From the NCBI RefSeq assembly GCF_022549675.1, contig NZ_JAKZGR010000008.1, positions 1 through 64,000 on the forward strand: a DNA stretch of 64,000 nucleotides, in the 5' to 3' direction. Origin of the DNA: Belliella kenyensis. GTDB lineage: Bacteria; Bacteroidota; Bacteroidia; Cytophagales; Cyclobacteriaceae. Below are positions 25,541-35,930 of this stretch, piece after piece (position 1 is the first letter of the stretch; each line of letters starts with the position of its first letter). The position numbers were made by a program, and so were the translations under genes. The notes under the pieces were generated by a model that saw nothing but the letters and a program-made list of their open reading frames with translations, was not told the origin of the DNA and searched no databases.

Positions 25541-26845
25541 TTATGGCCGAATTCCTACTGTGAAGTGTAAGTAGGAATTACCCATGTATTGGTACATGGG
25601 TATGTCTGCAAGCTTATACCTCCCTAATGGCACTTCATAGCCTCCATGCACTGAAAAAATCAAGTTAAACATATTCGTCTTCGAAAGGGGCAATCCATAA
25701 GCAATGTATAACTCAGGCTTACCCATTAATCCTCTAGCGCGCAATTGACCGTCAAAATCTGGCTCTTCAAACAATCGTGGAAAATCTGGCTTAGAGTCAT
25801 TGGATAGTGTGTATCTTAAATTACCATACCCTAATCCAGTCAGGGCTCCTATTTCCACATTTCTCCTGTCATAAAATTTGTATCCGGCATTTCCATACAA
25901 CCGGACACTATTGAGTGTGTGCGAATAGGTATCATCTGCTTTTCCATTCAATCCCAAATTATATACATCCATTCCATAAAGCCAGCCTTTACTATCACCT
26001 AGAATCTTTAATCCCCAATTATTGGGTCTTCCATCAAAGCCGCTGTAACCATTGGATTCCAAGGCTTCATTTAGTCTATTGGGTGCCGTAAAATGAAAAC
26101 CAGTCAAAAGCTGGGCTGAAATTGAAGCATCTCTGTAGAAGAAGTTTCTATCTGGGAGTGATATCCCAGCACCTACCCTGATGAATGCTCCACTTTGAAT
26201 ATTTCCAAACTTGACACCATTCAAATCCCAAGCTTCTTCAAAAGGACTAAAGGAGTAGCCGAATTTGGTCATGATCTCTAATACTTCTTCTCTTCCTGGA
26301 ATATCCAGATCATAGCTCATTTGAAAACCTATTTCTGTCAAGAATCCTGAAAAATACCTTGAGCCTTTATGGATGTTTCCTTCTCTTAAGATATAGCCTT
26401 GTGCAGGATCACTCAAAAATTCCGAAATCCTGTCATTGGGTCTTTCTCTCAACATTTGAAAGTTCATAAAGCCTGTTCCTACAGACATGTAGTGAATAAA
26501 CTGAAATCTTCCCTCTTCCGTCAAAGCATAGCCTACATTGATCATGGCTCTGGTGGTTCTATAATCAATATCATAATCATAGAAGGTAGATTTTCTGCCC
26601 GCATTTTGGAACAATTCCACCCCTAGAATGAAATCATTATACCTTGTCTGATAACCTAACCCAAGATTTGAATAGCCTTTTCGCATTGGAGAAAGGCCCT
26701 TTGAGGCCAGCATTTCATTGAAAAGCCTCAGGTTGGCACCTGTATAGCCTTGGGTGAAATATAAGGTGGATCTATTTCCTTCATTTTTTTGTCCTACTGC
26801 TACGGTAGCTATCAAAAAGACGCAGATGAAAAGTAGTTTTCTCAT
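25541..26845 (-). CDS. predicted outer-membrane beta-barrel protein, unknown function
   Basis: A 434-aa protein with a signal peptide ('MRKLLFICVFLIATVAVGQ') followed by alternating aromatic/polar strands throughout ('FILGVELFQN', 'AMINVGYALT', 'EIGFQMSYDL', 'GAFIRVGAGISL', 'SVRLYGNAGYKF'), ending in 'SYLHFTVGIRP', as expected for a barrel inserted by BamA. I do not recognise a family. Monocistronic: upstream is the hybrid kinase gene on the same strand 60 nt away, downstream is the metH leader. Function cannot be inferred from neighbours. Confidence 0.75.
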   Translation of the reverse strand: MRKLLFICVFLIATVAVGQKNEGNRSTLYFTQGYTGANLRLFNEMLASKGLSPMRKGYSNLGLGYQTRYNDFILGVELFQNAGRKSTFYDYDIDYRTTRAMINVGYALTEEGRFQFIHYMSVGTGFMNFQMLRERPNDRISEFLSDPAQGYILREGNIHKGSRYFSGFLTEIGFQMSYDLDIPGREEVLEIMTKFGYSFSPFEEAWDLNGVKFGNIQSGAFIRVGAGISLPDRNFFYRDASISAQLLTGFHFTAPNRLNEALESNGYSGFDGRPNNWGLKILGDSKGWLYGMDVYNLGLNGKADDTYSHTLNSVRLYGNAGYKFYDRRNVEIGALTGLGYGNLRYTLSNDSKPDFPRLFEEPDFDGQLRARGLMGKPELYIAYGLPLSKTNMFNLIFSVHGGYEVPLGRYKLADIPMYQYMGNSYLHFTVGIRP

Positions 26846-26904
26846 AGTTGGCTAATATCCTCCAAAATTAAACCAAATCCTTCAATTGGAAAGACCATTT
26901 TTGA

Positions 26905-29900
26905 TCAAAGCTTGAGGTATTTGATGATTTTGGTGTATAAATTATCTGGATTGAAAGGTTTTGATATAAAATCATTCATACCTATACCTTCTAATTGATC
27001 TTTCACTTCAAGCAAAGATGATGCTGTCAATGCTATAATTGGCAAATTTCTCACCTCTTCTTTTGGGTGGTTTCTTATAAACTGACCTACTTCGAATCCA
27101 TCCATCTCGGGCATTTGCAAGTCAAGTAGTATCAAATCAAATTTTTGGCGCTCTAGTGCTTCTACTGCCTCCACTCCATCATTGGCGATGACTATGTTAG
27201 TTACACCCCATTTGGTCAGAAATTTTTTAATCATGATCTGATTGACTAAGTTATCTTCAGCTACTAGTACCTCGACATGAGACAGGTCTATATTGTCTAT
27301 TGCTGAAACTTCCTGATTCATTTTTACCTGCATAGCACTAGGTTTTTCCAGATCCAATTCAAACCTAAACAAGGTACCTCCATTCTCCTGTCGCTCGACT
27401 AGGATATCTCCACCAAAAAGTCCTACTAGACGCTTAACGATAGCCAATCCCAAGCCTGTCCCTCCGTACTTTCGCGTTGTAGCAGCACTTGCCTGAGTAA
27501 ATGCTTCAAAAATGGAATGCAACTTCTCCTCAGGGATACCAATACCACTATCCTCAAATTCAAATTTTATCCTAACTTTTGTCTCACTTTCGTAAATATT
27601 GGTCAGTTTTATCTTTACAAATCCACTTTCTGTAAATTTGATAGCATTAGAAATCAAATTATTTGCTACTTGAGATAAGCGTACAGGATCACTCATTACA
27701 ATTTTGGGCAGATTACAATCTACCTCGAATCGAACATCCAAATTTTTCTCCCTTACTTGATAGCTATAGGAATGAATGATTCTGTTGAACAATAGTCTGA
27801 GATCAAAAGCGACTTTTTCTAGTTCCACTTTACCAGAATCGATTTTGGTATAATCCAAAATATCATTGATAAGCCCGAGCAGATTCTCAGCTGAAAATTG
27901 TAAAGTCTTGAGATTTTCCAATTGATCAGGTCTTGGCTGATCTTCGATGAGCAAGTGAGCCATGCCTATTACAGCATTCATTGGAGTGCGGATTTCATGG
28001 CTCATAATGGAAAGAAATTGTGACTTGATTGTCAGGGCTTGTTCTGCTTTTTCTTTGGCTAGATAGAGATCATACTGTGTGTTTTTCAACTTGGTAATAT
28101 CTCTGGCTATCCCTGTATATTGCTTTATATTACCATGCTCGTCTTTGATCAATCGTCCGTTCGAACTCATGATTCTGAAGGTTCCATCTTTGTGCTTTAG
28201 CTTGTACTCAATATATTGGTTGGCTTCAAAAAAATCAGTCGCATGGGTTTCAAGTAATCCAACAAAAATTTTTCTATCATCTTCATGTAAGAAATTAATT
28301 AGGTTATCCCCTATCACTTCATGAGCTTCAAAACCCAAGAATTGCTTGACATTAGGAGATACATAAATAAGTGTCATATCTATGCCTACCGAAAAAATAA
28401 TCTCTGTCGACTCCTCAACCAAAGTACGGTATTTCTCCTCACTTGCACGCAGTCTCTCTTTCGCCTCATACTCTACATTGATATCTCGAATAATACCAAG
28501 AGCATATTCTACTTCTCCGTCATGTATAATGGGCCTTACGGTCATTTCATAGACACGGTCTCTGAACTTTATGTTTTTCTGAGTGAAAGTTCGATCCTTT
28601 AAGCTGCTCTCTACGGCTATTTTGATCTCATCAAGATTATGTACATGCACTTCCTCTACGCTCTTATTCTCAAAATCACCAGATGTCATGTTCCACTTTC
28701 TGAAATTCGTCCCTTCTGCCACTACATAAGTCAAATTCCTATCTATCAAGAATACACTAGTAAGGGGTATATTTGCTGCAAGCACTCTGTATTGTTGCTT
28801 TGCTCTAAGGATTTCTTCTCTATCTCTTTTTCTATCAGTCACATCTTGAATTACTCCCTCATGTAAGACTATCTGACCAAAATGATCAAATACTTCTCTG
28901 GTTTTGTCTTCTACCCATCTGTAAGTTCCATCTTTTTTTCTGATACGATACTCTCCTGAATAAGCCGGGACTCCTCTCTTATCTTTTTTTGCATAGTGAT
29001 AGTGAATCAGCTCCTCTGCATCATCTGGATGAATTATATCTAAAATACTTGCTTTGCTCGCCAAAAGCTTCTTTGCACTGTAACCAAATTGATGAATATT
29101 TTCAGTGATATATAAAATCCTAAAATGATCATTGGGGTCTAAAGTAAATAGCACCGAAGAACTATTTTCTATGATCATCTTTGCCTTCTTCGCCAAGTCT
29201 TTTTGATGATTGATTTGGGATAAATTCCTCATCACAAAGGTATAGCCAACAACCTCATTTTGATCATTATGAAAAACTTTCATATATAGTTCAATAGGTA
29301 TAGAGTTACCTAATGAATTTACAACCACTATCTCCCGCTTTATTTCCTCTACATTGACCAATTCATCCAGTTCCTCTTGTATCTCAAATTTTTGATGGGT
29401 ATTGAAATCAAACAAATCGAAGATTTTACATCCTAGAGTGCTTTTCAGATCAACGCCCGATTCTTTATACCCTGCATCATTCATATACAAAACATTAAGT
29501 GCAGTGTCTGTGACAACTATAGAATCTTTTATTTGTGCCAAAATCTGAGATTGCATTTTCAGATCTCTTTTGATTTGCTTACTTTTCAAAGCTCCTGAAA
29601 ACACATCTGCCAATTGTGTGAGAATGTAGATATCTCCATCTCCCCAGTTTCTTATCCTGCCTACAGAATCCAGCCCGAAGAATCCAATCAATTTCAGCTC
29701 AGACATAATCGGAATCAATATCACAGAATCGATACTTTGCTTCTGAAAAATGCTTCGCTCTACAGCGTACTTATCTTCCATTTTGGATACGTCAGGAATC
29801 AAAAACACTTGTCCATTTCTCAAAACCTGAACTGACATAAACTCATCGCTAATCTGGAGTTGTCTGACAAAATCAATCTGTGGCTCTATATCCATTCGAA

Positions 29901-30468
29901 CCCATTCATATCCTTTATCAATTTCAAAGCTTGACTCTTGAAATAAAAATATATAAGCTCTATCTACTTTTTCAAACTCACCTAACAAAGTCAAAGATTC
30001 ATTAAAAACATCATCCAGCTGTTCAAATGATGCATTGACAATTTTTTTTGAAATTTTATTGATCAGCAATTCCCATTCAAAAGGATCATTTCCATCCACT
30101 CCCTTTGACTTTACTTCAGAATTGTCAGAAAGGAGTATCCCTTTCAGAAAGAGTAGATCTTCATTTGTTGATTCATCAACTAGTTTGGCAAATTGCCATT
30201 TATAATTTCGAGTAAATCCTGATAAATCTACAAGAGGTCGGATAATTTCCATTTGCGGTAATTCTCCTTTGCGAAAAAAATCGTTAATTTCTGTTTCAAT
30301 ACCGTCATTTAGTAAAAACTCATAGAAATTATTGAAGTCTATTTTAAATTTCTCTTTAAAATACCGATTCAAATATATAATCTCTTCTTTGGCAAAGATC
30401 AAAATGGGCTCTTTGATTTGATCAAATACACCCATTAAGGCCACCTGTGATAGATCGTCCATGAACAC
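26905..30468 (-). CDS. multi-PAS hybrid sensor histidine kinase
   Basis: A 1187-aa protein without membrane segments. Order: an N-terminal PAS-like region; a GAF domain (about 130-300, 'DSVILIPIMSELKLIGFFGLDS'); four PAS/PAC units (about 305-800, for example 'YRIRKKDGTYRWVEDKTREVF' and 'YTGIARDITKLK'); HisKA with phospho-acceptor His824 in 'SHEIRTPMNAVIG'; a HATPase with 'NLISNAIKFTE', 'FEDSGIGIPEEKL' and 'GGTGLGLAIVKRL'; and a receiver with Asp1116 in 'LILLDLQMPEMDG'. A soluble kinase sensing an internal signal. No output regulator gene is adjacent, so its partner is unknown. Intact by all motifs. Confidence 0.93.
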   Translation of the reverse strand: MFMDDLSQVALMGVFDQIKEPILIFAKEEIIYLNRYFKEKFKIDFNNFYEFLLNDGIETEINDFFRKGELPQMEIIRPLVDLSGFTRNYKWQFAKLVDESTNEDLLFLKGILLSDNSEVKSKGVDGNDPFEWELLINKISKKIVNASFEQLDDVFNESLTLLGEFEKVDRAYIFLFQESSFEIDKGYEWVRMDIEPQIDFVRQLQISDEFMSVQVLRNGQVFLIPDVSKMEDKYAVERSIFQKQSIDSVILIPIMSELKLIGFFGLDSVGRIRNWGDGDIYILTQLADVFSGALKSKQIKRDLKMQSQILAQIKDSIVVTDTALNVLYMNDAGYKESGVDLKSTLGCKIFDLFDFNTHQKFEIQEELDELVNVEEIKREIVVVNSLGNSIPIELYMKVFHNDQNEVVGYTFVMRNLSQINHQKDLAKKAKMIIENSSSVLFTLDPNDHFRILYITENIHQFGYSAKKLLASKASILDIIHPDDAEELIHYHYAKKDKRGVPAYSGEYRIRKKDGTYRWVEDKTREVFDHFGQIVLHEGVIQDVTDRKRDREEILRAKQQYRVLAANIPLTSVFLIDRNLTYVVAEGTNFRKWNMTSGDFENKSVEEVHVHNLDEIKIAVESSLKDRTFTQKNIKFRDRVYEMTVRPIIHDGEVEYALGIIRDINVEYEAKERLRASEEKYRTLVEESTEIIFSVGIDMTLIYVSPNVKQFLGFEAHEVIGDNLINFLHEDDRKIFVGLLETHATDFFEANQYIEYKLKHKDGTFRIMSSNGRLIKDEHGNIKQYTGIARDITKLKNTQYDLYLAKEKAEQALTIKSQFLSIMSHEIRTPMNAVIGMAHLLIEDQPRPDQLENLKTLQFSAENLLGLINDILDYTKIDSGKVELEKVAFDLRLLFNRIIHSYSYQVREKNLDVRFEVDCNLPKIVMSDPVRLSQVANNLISNAIKFTESGFVKIKLTNIYESETKVRIKFEFEDSGIGIPEEKLHSIFEAFTQASAATTRKYGGTGLGLAIVKRLVGLFGGDILVERQENGGTLFRFELDLEKPSAMQVKMNQEVSAIDNIDLSHVEVLVAEDNLVNQIMIKKFLTKWGVTNIVIANDGVEAVEALERQKFDLILLDLQMPEMDGFEVGQFIRNHPKEEVRNLPIIALTASSLLEVKDQLEGIGMNDFISKPFNPDNLYTKIIKYLKL

Positions 30469-30503
30469 TTATAATTTAAAATTCGGATAGATTTTGGGAT
30501 GAT

Positions 30504-30511
30504 TAGCTTTG
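30504..30511 (+). promoter_or_regulatory. -7 element for the S9 peptidase pair
   Basis: TAGCTTTG matches TAnnTTTG exactly, 56 nt before the ATG at 30568. No well-spaced -33 box upstream, so weak. Confidence 0.35.
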
Positions 30512-30554
30512 AGCCAACTAAACTACGACAATTCCTTTAAAACTAAATTGAAAC

Positions 30555-30584
30555 CAAAATTAAAATAATGAATAACTACTCAAA
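30555..30584 (-). promoter_or_regulatory. predicted promoter of the hybrid kinase gene
   Basis: On the minus strand TTTG (30584-30581), 18 nt, then TAATTTTG (30562-30555), matching -33/-7 consensus. The -33 box lies inside the first codons of the divergent peptidase gene, so the two promoters overlap and could interfere. Start point near 30548, about 80 nt before the kinase ATG. Confidence 0.55.
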
Positions 30585-32727
30585 ATCAATCATTCTGATT
30601 CTATTCCTGCTTGTGCATCAAGTCATGGCACAAAAGGAAGAGCTAATTCAGCTTACCGATCTCACCAAGATAGTCACCACCTCATCACATCAAATCACGC
30701 CTGATGGCGAGCAAGTGATTTTTGTTAAAAACTTCATTGAAGACAAAGGCAAAGAACAATATGCCTATAAAAGTCAAGTATTTATAAGTAATGTGACTGG
30801 CGATGCTGAGATCCGTCCTTTGACTTCTTCTGAATACAATGTGTCTTCCTTTGCACTTTCTCCAGACGGAAAAAGCCTAGCTTACACCAAGGCTAAAGAT
30901 GGAAAAGCCCAAATTTGGATTTTACCCATGGGCGGTGGAGAAAGCTATGTCCTAACAAATGATAAAAATGGCGCAAGTAATCCACAATGGTCTCCAGATG
31001 GTAAAAAAATTCTATTTTCAAGTACATTACCCCTTTGGGCAATAGATGGAAGGCCAGATTGGGAGCACCAAAGACCAGGAAGGACTTATGGAGATGAACC
31101 GAATTATAAAGCAATCAATGCTGGTATAGGTGCTGAAGAAATCAAACCTAATCCCGATGGAAACTTGGAAGAGCTTCGTGCTTGGCTAGCTAAAAATGCA
31201 GCCAAAAATGACCCAAAAGTCATTGATAGGCTAAATTTCCTTGGAGAAAGAGACCTTAGTCCAGACCTATACTTTTCTCATCTAGGCATCTATGACTTTG
31301 ACACCAAAACCTCCGAGGTGCTTACTCAAGGATTTCAAAGCTACTTCGGTGCTACATGGTCACCAGATGGGAGCTACATTCTTGCTTCTTCTTTGAAAAA
31401 TGAAGAACACCCAGATTTGACTTCCCATACTGAGATTTGGAAAATCGACACCAAAACAAAAGCTTCGCAAGTTTTTTTCAAACTTGAAAATCACAGAGTA
31501 GGTAATCCGAAATTTTCTCCTGATGGCAAATGGATACTAATCAACGGACAGAACATAGAAGAACCAAGCTATAATCAAAGCATGATTGGACTTATCAAAC
31601 CTGATGGCTCTGGTTTCAAGTGGCTTACAGAATCTTTGGATAGAAGTATCTCTAGCGGCGAGTGGACACCCGATAGTCAATCCATATATTTCACTGGAGG
31701 TAACCAAGGAGGCAACTCTCTTTGGAAGGTAAGTATCAGCAATGGTAAAATTGACCCTATCATCACAGGCCCAGTAGGAATTGGCAATTTGAATATTGTA
31801 GGTCAAAAAATGGTCTATTCTCTCGTAAAAATTGAAAACCCATCTGAATTCTACATCTCAGATTTGGGTAACAAATCTCCAAAACAAATCAGTAAATTCA
31901 ACGAAGACTGGCTGGCTGGAAAGAAAATCTCCAAACCTATCGCTCACCAAATCGAAACCAAAGATGGCTATACAGTAGACTACTGGGTAATGTCGCCTGT
32001 CGATGCTAAAGAAGGTTCCAAATATCCTACCGTACTTCAAATGCACGGTGGCCCTTCAGCAATGTGGGGACCAGGAGAAGGCTCCATGTGGCATGAGTAT
32101 CAAGTAATGACTGCTATGGGATATGGCGTAGTATATGCCAACCCAAGAGGAAGTGGCGGCTATGGAAAAGCTTTTCAAAAAGGAAATTATCGTGACTGGG
32201 GTGATGGACCTTCTTCGGACGTTTTGGGATCATTAGATGATGCAGCCAGTAGATATTCGTGGATAGATCAGGACCAATATTTCCTTACAGGAGGATCTTA
32301 TGCTGGCTACCTGACAGCATGGATTGTCGGGCATGATCATAGATTCAAAGCTGCTTTTTCTCAAAGAGGTGTATATGAACTCACCTTTTTCTTGGGAGAA
32401 GGAAATGCATGGAGACTAGTACCTAATCACTTTGGATATCCATGGGAAGATGGAGTAAAAGAGATCATGGATTACAATAGTCCTCAAACCTACGTTCAAA
32501 ACATCCAAACCCCACTACTTATCAAACATGGTGATGTCGACTATAGGACAGGTGTAAGGCAATCTGAGCTTTTGTATAAAAGTCTCAAGATTCTAGGAAA
32601 ACCGGTAGAATATGTAAGGTATCCAGAGGAAGGTCATGAACTATCCCGGTCAGGGGCTATTCATAGACGAATCGACAGAATCGGTAGAATAATGGAATTC
32701 TTTGAAAGGTACGTGGCTCATCCATAA
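30568..32727 (+). CDS. secreted S9 prolyl oligopeptidase-family peptidase
   Basis: A 719-aa serine peptidase with an N-terminal signal sequence ('SIILILFLLVHQVMAQ'). Residues about 40-450 form a WD/PD40-like propeller with repeated 'SPDGKxxxF' blades ('LSPDGKSLAYTKA', 'WSPDGKKILFSS'). The C-terminal alpha/beta hydrolase has Ser577 in 'TGGSYAGYLTAW', Asp656 in 'KHGDVDYRTG' and His690 in 'EEGHELS', the expected triad. This type releases peptides from short substrates in the periplasm. It lies 18 nt upstream of a second S9 gene in the same operon. An acylaminoacyl-peptidase or DPP-like specificity is possible; not decidable here. Confidence 0.92.
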   Translation: MNNYSKSIILILFLLVHQVMAQKEELIQLTDLTKIVTTSSHQITPDGEQVIFVKNFIEDKGKEQYAYKSQVFISNVTGDAEIRPLTSSEYNVSSFALSPDGKSLAYTKAKDGKAQIWILPMGGGESYVLTNDKNGASNPQWSPDGKKILFSSTLPLWAIDGRPDWEHQRPGRTYGDEPNYKAINAGIGAEEIKPNPDGNLEELRAWLAKNAAKNDPKVIDRLNFLGERDLSPDLYFSHLGIYDFDTKTSEVLTQGFQSYFGATWSPDGSYILASSLKNEEHPDLTSHTEIWKIDTKTKASQVFFKLENHRVGNPKFSPDGKWILINGQNIEEPSYNQSMIGLIKPDGSGFKWLTESLDRSISSGEWTPDSQSIYFTGGNQGGNSLWKVSISNGKIDPIITGPVGIGNLNIVGQKMVYSLVKIENPSEFYISDLGNKSPKQISKFNEDWLAGKKISKPIAHQIETKDGYTVDYWVMSPVDAKEGSKYPTVLQMHGGPSAMWGPGEGSMWHEYQVMTAMGYGVVYANPRGSGGYGKAFQKGNYRDWGDGPSSDVLGSLDDAASRYSWIDQDQYFLTGGSYAGYLTAWIVGHDHRFKAAFSQRGVYELTFFLGEGNAWRLVPNHFGYPWEDGVKEIMDYNSPQTYVQNIQTPLLIKHGDVDYRTGVRQSELLYKSLKILGKPVEYVRYPEEGHELSRSGAIHRRIDRIGRIMEFFERYVAHP

Positions 32728-32745
32728 CTGCTAAAAAATTGAAAA

Positions 32746-35691
32746 ATGAATAAAAAAATAATATACTTTCTCTTCGTATTATTCATCATATTCGAAGCCA
32801 GAGCACAAGAAAATACTAAGCCAAAAGCCATGCAGTGGAAAGATATCCCTGCATGGAAATCAATATCCACTGCTTCATTCAAAATTTCCCCCGATGGGAA
32901 ATGGGTGGCTTACGGTATCCTTCCTGTAGAAGGAGATGGAGAACTCATCATTCAAAATACCAGCGATTCTTCTGATAAAAAGTCCTACAGCATAGGTTCT
33001 ACCAATATGCCCAATGTGGCATTCAGTGAAGACAGTAAGTATGTAGCATTCAAAGAGTATCCTAAGGATAAAGAGAAGAAAGCGAACAAAGGTAGACCTC
33101 TCCCTGAAAAAGTAATTTTACTAGAACTCCAAAATGGGAAAAAGAAGGAGTTTGAAAAAGTAGGCAGTTTTTCTTTCAACAACTTAGCATCCACACATTT
33201 GGCTTTGAACCTCACCAAAGAAGGTAATAGTGGTGATGCCAAAGGCTCTGACTTACTTTTGATTGATTTGAAAACTGGCAAAAAACAAAATGTAGGTAAT
33301 GTCTCAGAGTTTTCATTTAACAAATCTGGAACTCATCTTGCCTATACCATAGATGCGGCTAATCAATCAGGAAATGGCGTGTATCTAATGAACTTAGCAA
33401 GCAACACAACCACCGTATTGGAAAGTGATGAAGCCACCTTCAAATCTATCAATTGGACAGATAAGGGTGATGCTTTTGCACTTCTAAAATTGGTGAAAGA
33501 CAAAAAGTACAAACAAGAACATGGAAAACTCATTGGAGTAAAAAACATCAATAATCCGCAGCTTACCATTTATGACCCATCCAAAGACAGTGTGAATTTT
33601 TCTCAAAGCTACACTATCAGTCCCAATAGAAGACCTCAATGGTCCGAAGACTTAACGAGAATTTTCTACGGCATACATCCTTTGGTATTGGCCAAAAAAG
33701 AAGATGAAAAGACTGAAAAGAAAAGCGAAAATCAAGACTCCTTGAAACTAGTAGAATCCGAAAAACTGCGAAAAATACTAGCTGATACAACCATCAAGAG
33801 CATGGCTGATCTACAAAAAGCCATTGCTAAGTCAGACACTAGCAAGACTACTCCAACTGGAAAGCCTGGTGACTTGACCAAGCCCGATATGGCCATTTGG
33901 CACTGGCAAGATACGCGACTTCAGTCTAGACAACAGGTATTAGAGAATCAAGACAAGAACTACAGCTTCTGGGCGATGTACCAAGTGAGTACTGGTAAGC
34001 ATACAATGCTTCAAGATAGTACCATGAAGGAGCTCACCATTTTGCCAAAAGAGAAATTTGCCCTTGGTGCTGACCAATCGGCCTATGAGCTAGACATAAA
34101 CTTAGATGGTCAGAATTATAGAGACTTTTATATTGTCAATTTGAATACTGGCGAAAAAAATAACTTTCTCGAAAAATTCTATCTTCCCTCCTATGCATCA
34201 TTTCCAAGATCATCTCCAGATGGATCTAAACTTATTTATGCATATGATGGAGATTTTTACATTTATGATTTAGAAAATAAAACCAACACTAATATCACTG
34301 AAAAGATTGAGGTCTCATTCGTCAATGAGGAAGATGACCACAATGTCATCAAGCCAATGCAAAATGCACTTGGCTGGAGCAATGATAGCAAATACATCTT
34401 GCTTCGAGATGGATGGGATGTCTGGCAAGTACCTGTTGATGGAAAAAGTCAAGCCCAAAACTTAACACAAAATGGCAGAAAGGAAGGCATAAGATATCAA
34501 ACCAGGTATATCATCGATGAAGAAGAAAAAGGATATGACTGGAAGAAAAAACAGTACTTCAGGACTTATGGTGAAAACACCAAAAAAAGTGGAATAGCTT
34601 CAGTAGAACCAGGAAAAGCCGGTCTTAAAGCTGGTGTCCAATCATTGATATGGGAAGATGCAAACATCAATAGGCTTTCAAAAGCAAAATCAGCAGAAAC
34701 CTATTACTATACCAAAGAGACATTTAATCAACCTACTTCATTCTACTTGACAAATGCTCAGCTAAACGAACACGACGCATTGACAGAAGGAAAGCTTAAT
34801 GATGTAGATTATGCTTGGTCGAGTGGAGTCAAGTTGGTCGACTATGTTTCTGATAAAGGTGCCAAGCTACAAGGAGCCCTATTTTTACCAGCCAACTACG
34901 AAGAAGGTAAAAAGTACCCCACGATAGTTTACTATTACGAAAAACTTTCTCAGACGCTTCATAACTATAGCACGCCAGGATTCAGTGGTACTGGTTGGAA
35001 TCCTAACATTTACACAAGCAATGGTTATGCAGTGTTTGTCCCAGACATCGTGTACACTATGGATGATCCGGGCATGTCTGCTGTATGGTGCGTGATTCCA
35101 GCTGTAAAAGAAGCTATCCAAACAGGCATCATTGATGAGAAAAACATCGGGATTCATGGACATTCTTGGGGAGGATATCAAACTTCATTCTTGATCACAC
35201 AGACAGACATGTTCAAAGCTGCTGCTGCAGGTGCCCCATTGACAAACATGATCTCTATGTATGATTTGATCTACTGGAATACTGGAGGAGGAAACATGTC
35301 TATCTTCGAGTCTTCACAAGGTCGATTTACTGGTGGCCCATGGGAAAACTGGGATGCTTATCAAAGAAATTCACCAGTCTACCATGTAAAAAATGTGAAG
35401 ACACCTTTGCTGATGCTTCACAATGACAAAGATGGTGCTGTGGATTTCACCCAAGGAATCGAATACTATAATGCCTTGAGAAGACTAAAAAAACCTGTCA
35501 TTATGGTCCAATATAAAGGCGAAAATCATGGACTTTCTAAGCTAGAAAATAGAAAAGATTATAGTGTCCGAATGATGGAGTTTTTCGATCACTATTTGAA
35601 GGGTGAACAAGCTCCTGAATGGATCTCTAAAGGAGTAGACAAACTAAATCTTGAGGATCATCTTGATGCTAGAGTATTCGGTAATAACTAA
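32746..35691 (+). CDS. large secreted S9 family peptidase
   Basis: A 981-aa protein with a signal peptide ('IIYFLFVLFIIFEARAQ'). A long propeller region (about 40-690) includes a Lys/Glu-rich insertion near 320-370 ('EDEKTEKKSENQDSLK'). The C-terminal hydrolase has Ser807 in 'GIHGHSWGGYQTSF', Asp894 in 'LHNDKDGAVDF' and His928 in 'GENHGLS'. About 250 residues longer than its upstream neighbour, and the two share only the fold, so it is not a recent duplicate. Probably a periplasmic peptidase working with the first gene on peptide scavenging. Followed by a strong terminator. Confidence 0.9.
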   Translation: MNKKIIYFLFVLFIIFEARAQENTKPKAMQWKDIPAWKSISTASFKISPDGKWVAYGILPVEGDGELIIQNTSDSSDKKSYSIGSTNMPNVAFSEDSKYVAFKEYPKDKEKKANKGRPLPEKVILLELQNGKKKEFEKVGSFSFNNLASTHLALNLTKEGNSGDAKGSDLLLIDLKTGKKQNVGNVSEFSFNKSGTHLAYTIDAANQSGNGVYLMNLASNTTTVLESDEATFKSINWTDKGDAFALLKLVKDKKYKQEHGKLIGVKNINNPQLTIYDPSKDSVNFSQSYTISPNRRPQWSEDLTRIFYGIHPLVLAKKEDEKTEKKSENQDSLKLVESEKLRKILADTTIKSMADLQKAIAKSDTSKTTPTGKPGDLTKPDMAIWHWQDTRLQSRQQVLENQDKNYSFWAMYQVSTGKHTMLQDSTMKELTILPKEKFALGADQSAYELDINLDGQNYRDFYIVNLNTGEKNNFLEKFYLPSYASFPRSSPDGSKLIYAYDGDFYIYDLENKTNTNITEKIEVSFVNEEDDHNVIKPMQNALGWSNDSKYILLRDGWDVWQVPVDGKSQAQNLTQNGRKEGIRYQTRYIIDEEEKGYDWKKKQYFRTYGENTKKSGIASVEPGKAGLKAGVQSLIWEDANINRLSKAKSAETYYYTKETFNQPTSFYLTNAQLNEHDALTEGKLNDVDYAWSSGVKLVDYVSDKGAKLQGALFLPANYEEGKKYPTIVYYYEKLSQTLHNYSTPGFSGTGWNPNIYTSNGYAVFVPDIVYTMDDPGMSAVWCVIPAVKEAIQTGIIDEKNIGIHGHSWGGYQTSFLITQTDMFKAAAAGAPLTNMISMYDLIYWNTGGGNMSIFESSQGRFTGGPWENWDAYQRNSPVYHVKNVKTPLLMLHNDKDGAVDFTQGIEYYNALRRLKKPVIMVQYKGENHGLSKLENRKDYSVRMMEFFDHYLKGEQAPEWISKGVDKLNLEDHLDARVFGNN

Positions 35692-35754
35692 ACAATAAAA
35701 AACATAAATATAATTATTATTATATTTACCAATACTTTAAATACATTCACTTCA

Positions 35755-35782
35755 AAAAAATACCTAGAAGTAGGTATTTTTT
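35755..35782. terminator. intrinsic terminator after the S9 peptidase operon
   Basis: AAAAAATACCTA (35755-35766), loop GAAG, TAGGTATTTTTT (35771-35782): a perfect 12-bp stem ending in a T run on the plus strand and, by symmetry, on the minus strand. Confidence 0.85.
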
Positions 35783-35870
35783 AGTGAAATTTTTATCTAC
35801 ATATTTGGAATACTTTAAGGAGCAATTCCATAAAGTGTTTAAGTTTTAAGTGGGATCAATGTGATTCATA

Positions 35871-35903
35871 AAAAAAGTCTTTGCTAGTAGCGAAGACTTT
35901 TTT
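35871..35903. terminator. intrinsic terminator after the efflux operon
   Basis: AAAAAAGTCTTTGC (35871-35884), loop TAGTA, GCGAAGACTTTTTT (from 35890): a 14-bp stem with one G-T pair and A/T tails on both sides, 27 nt after the stop of the minus-strand outer-membrane factor gene. Confidence 0.85.
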
Positions 35904-35930
35904 AATTTTTTGATTCCAAACTATGAAGAT

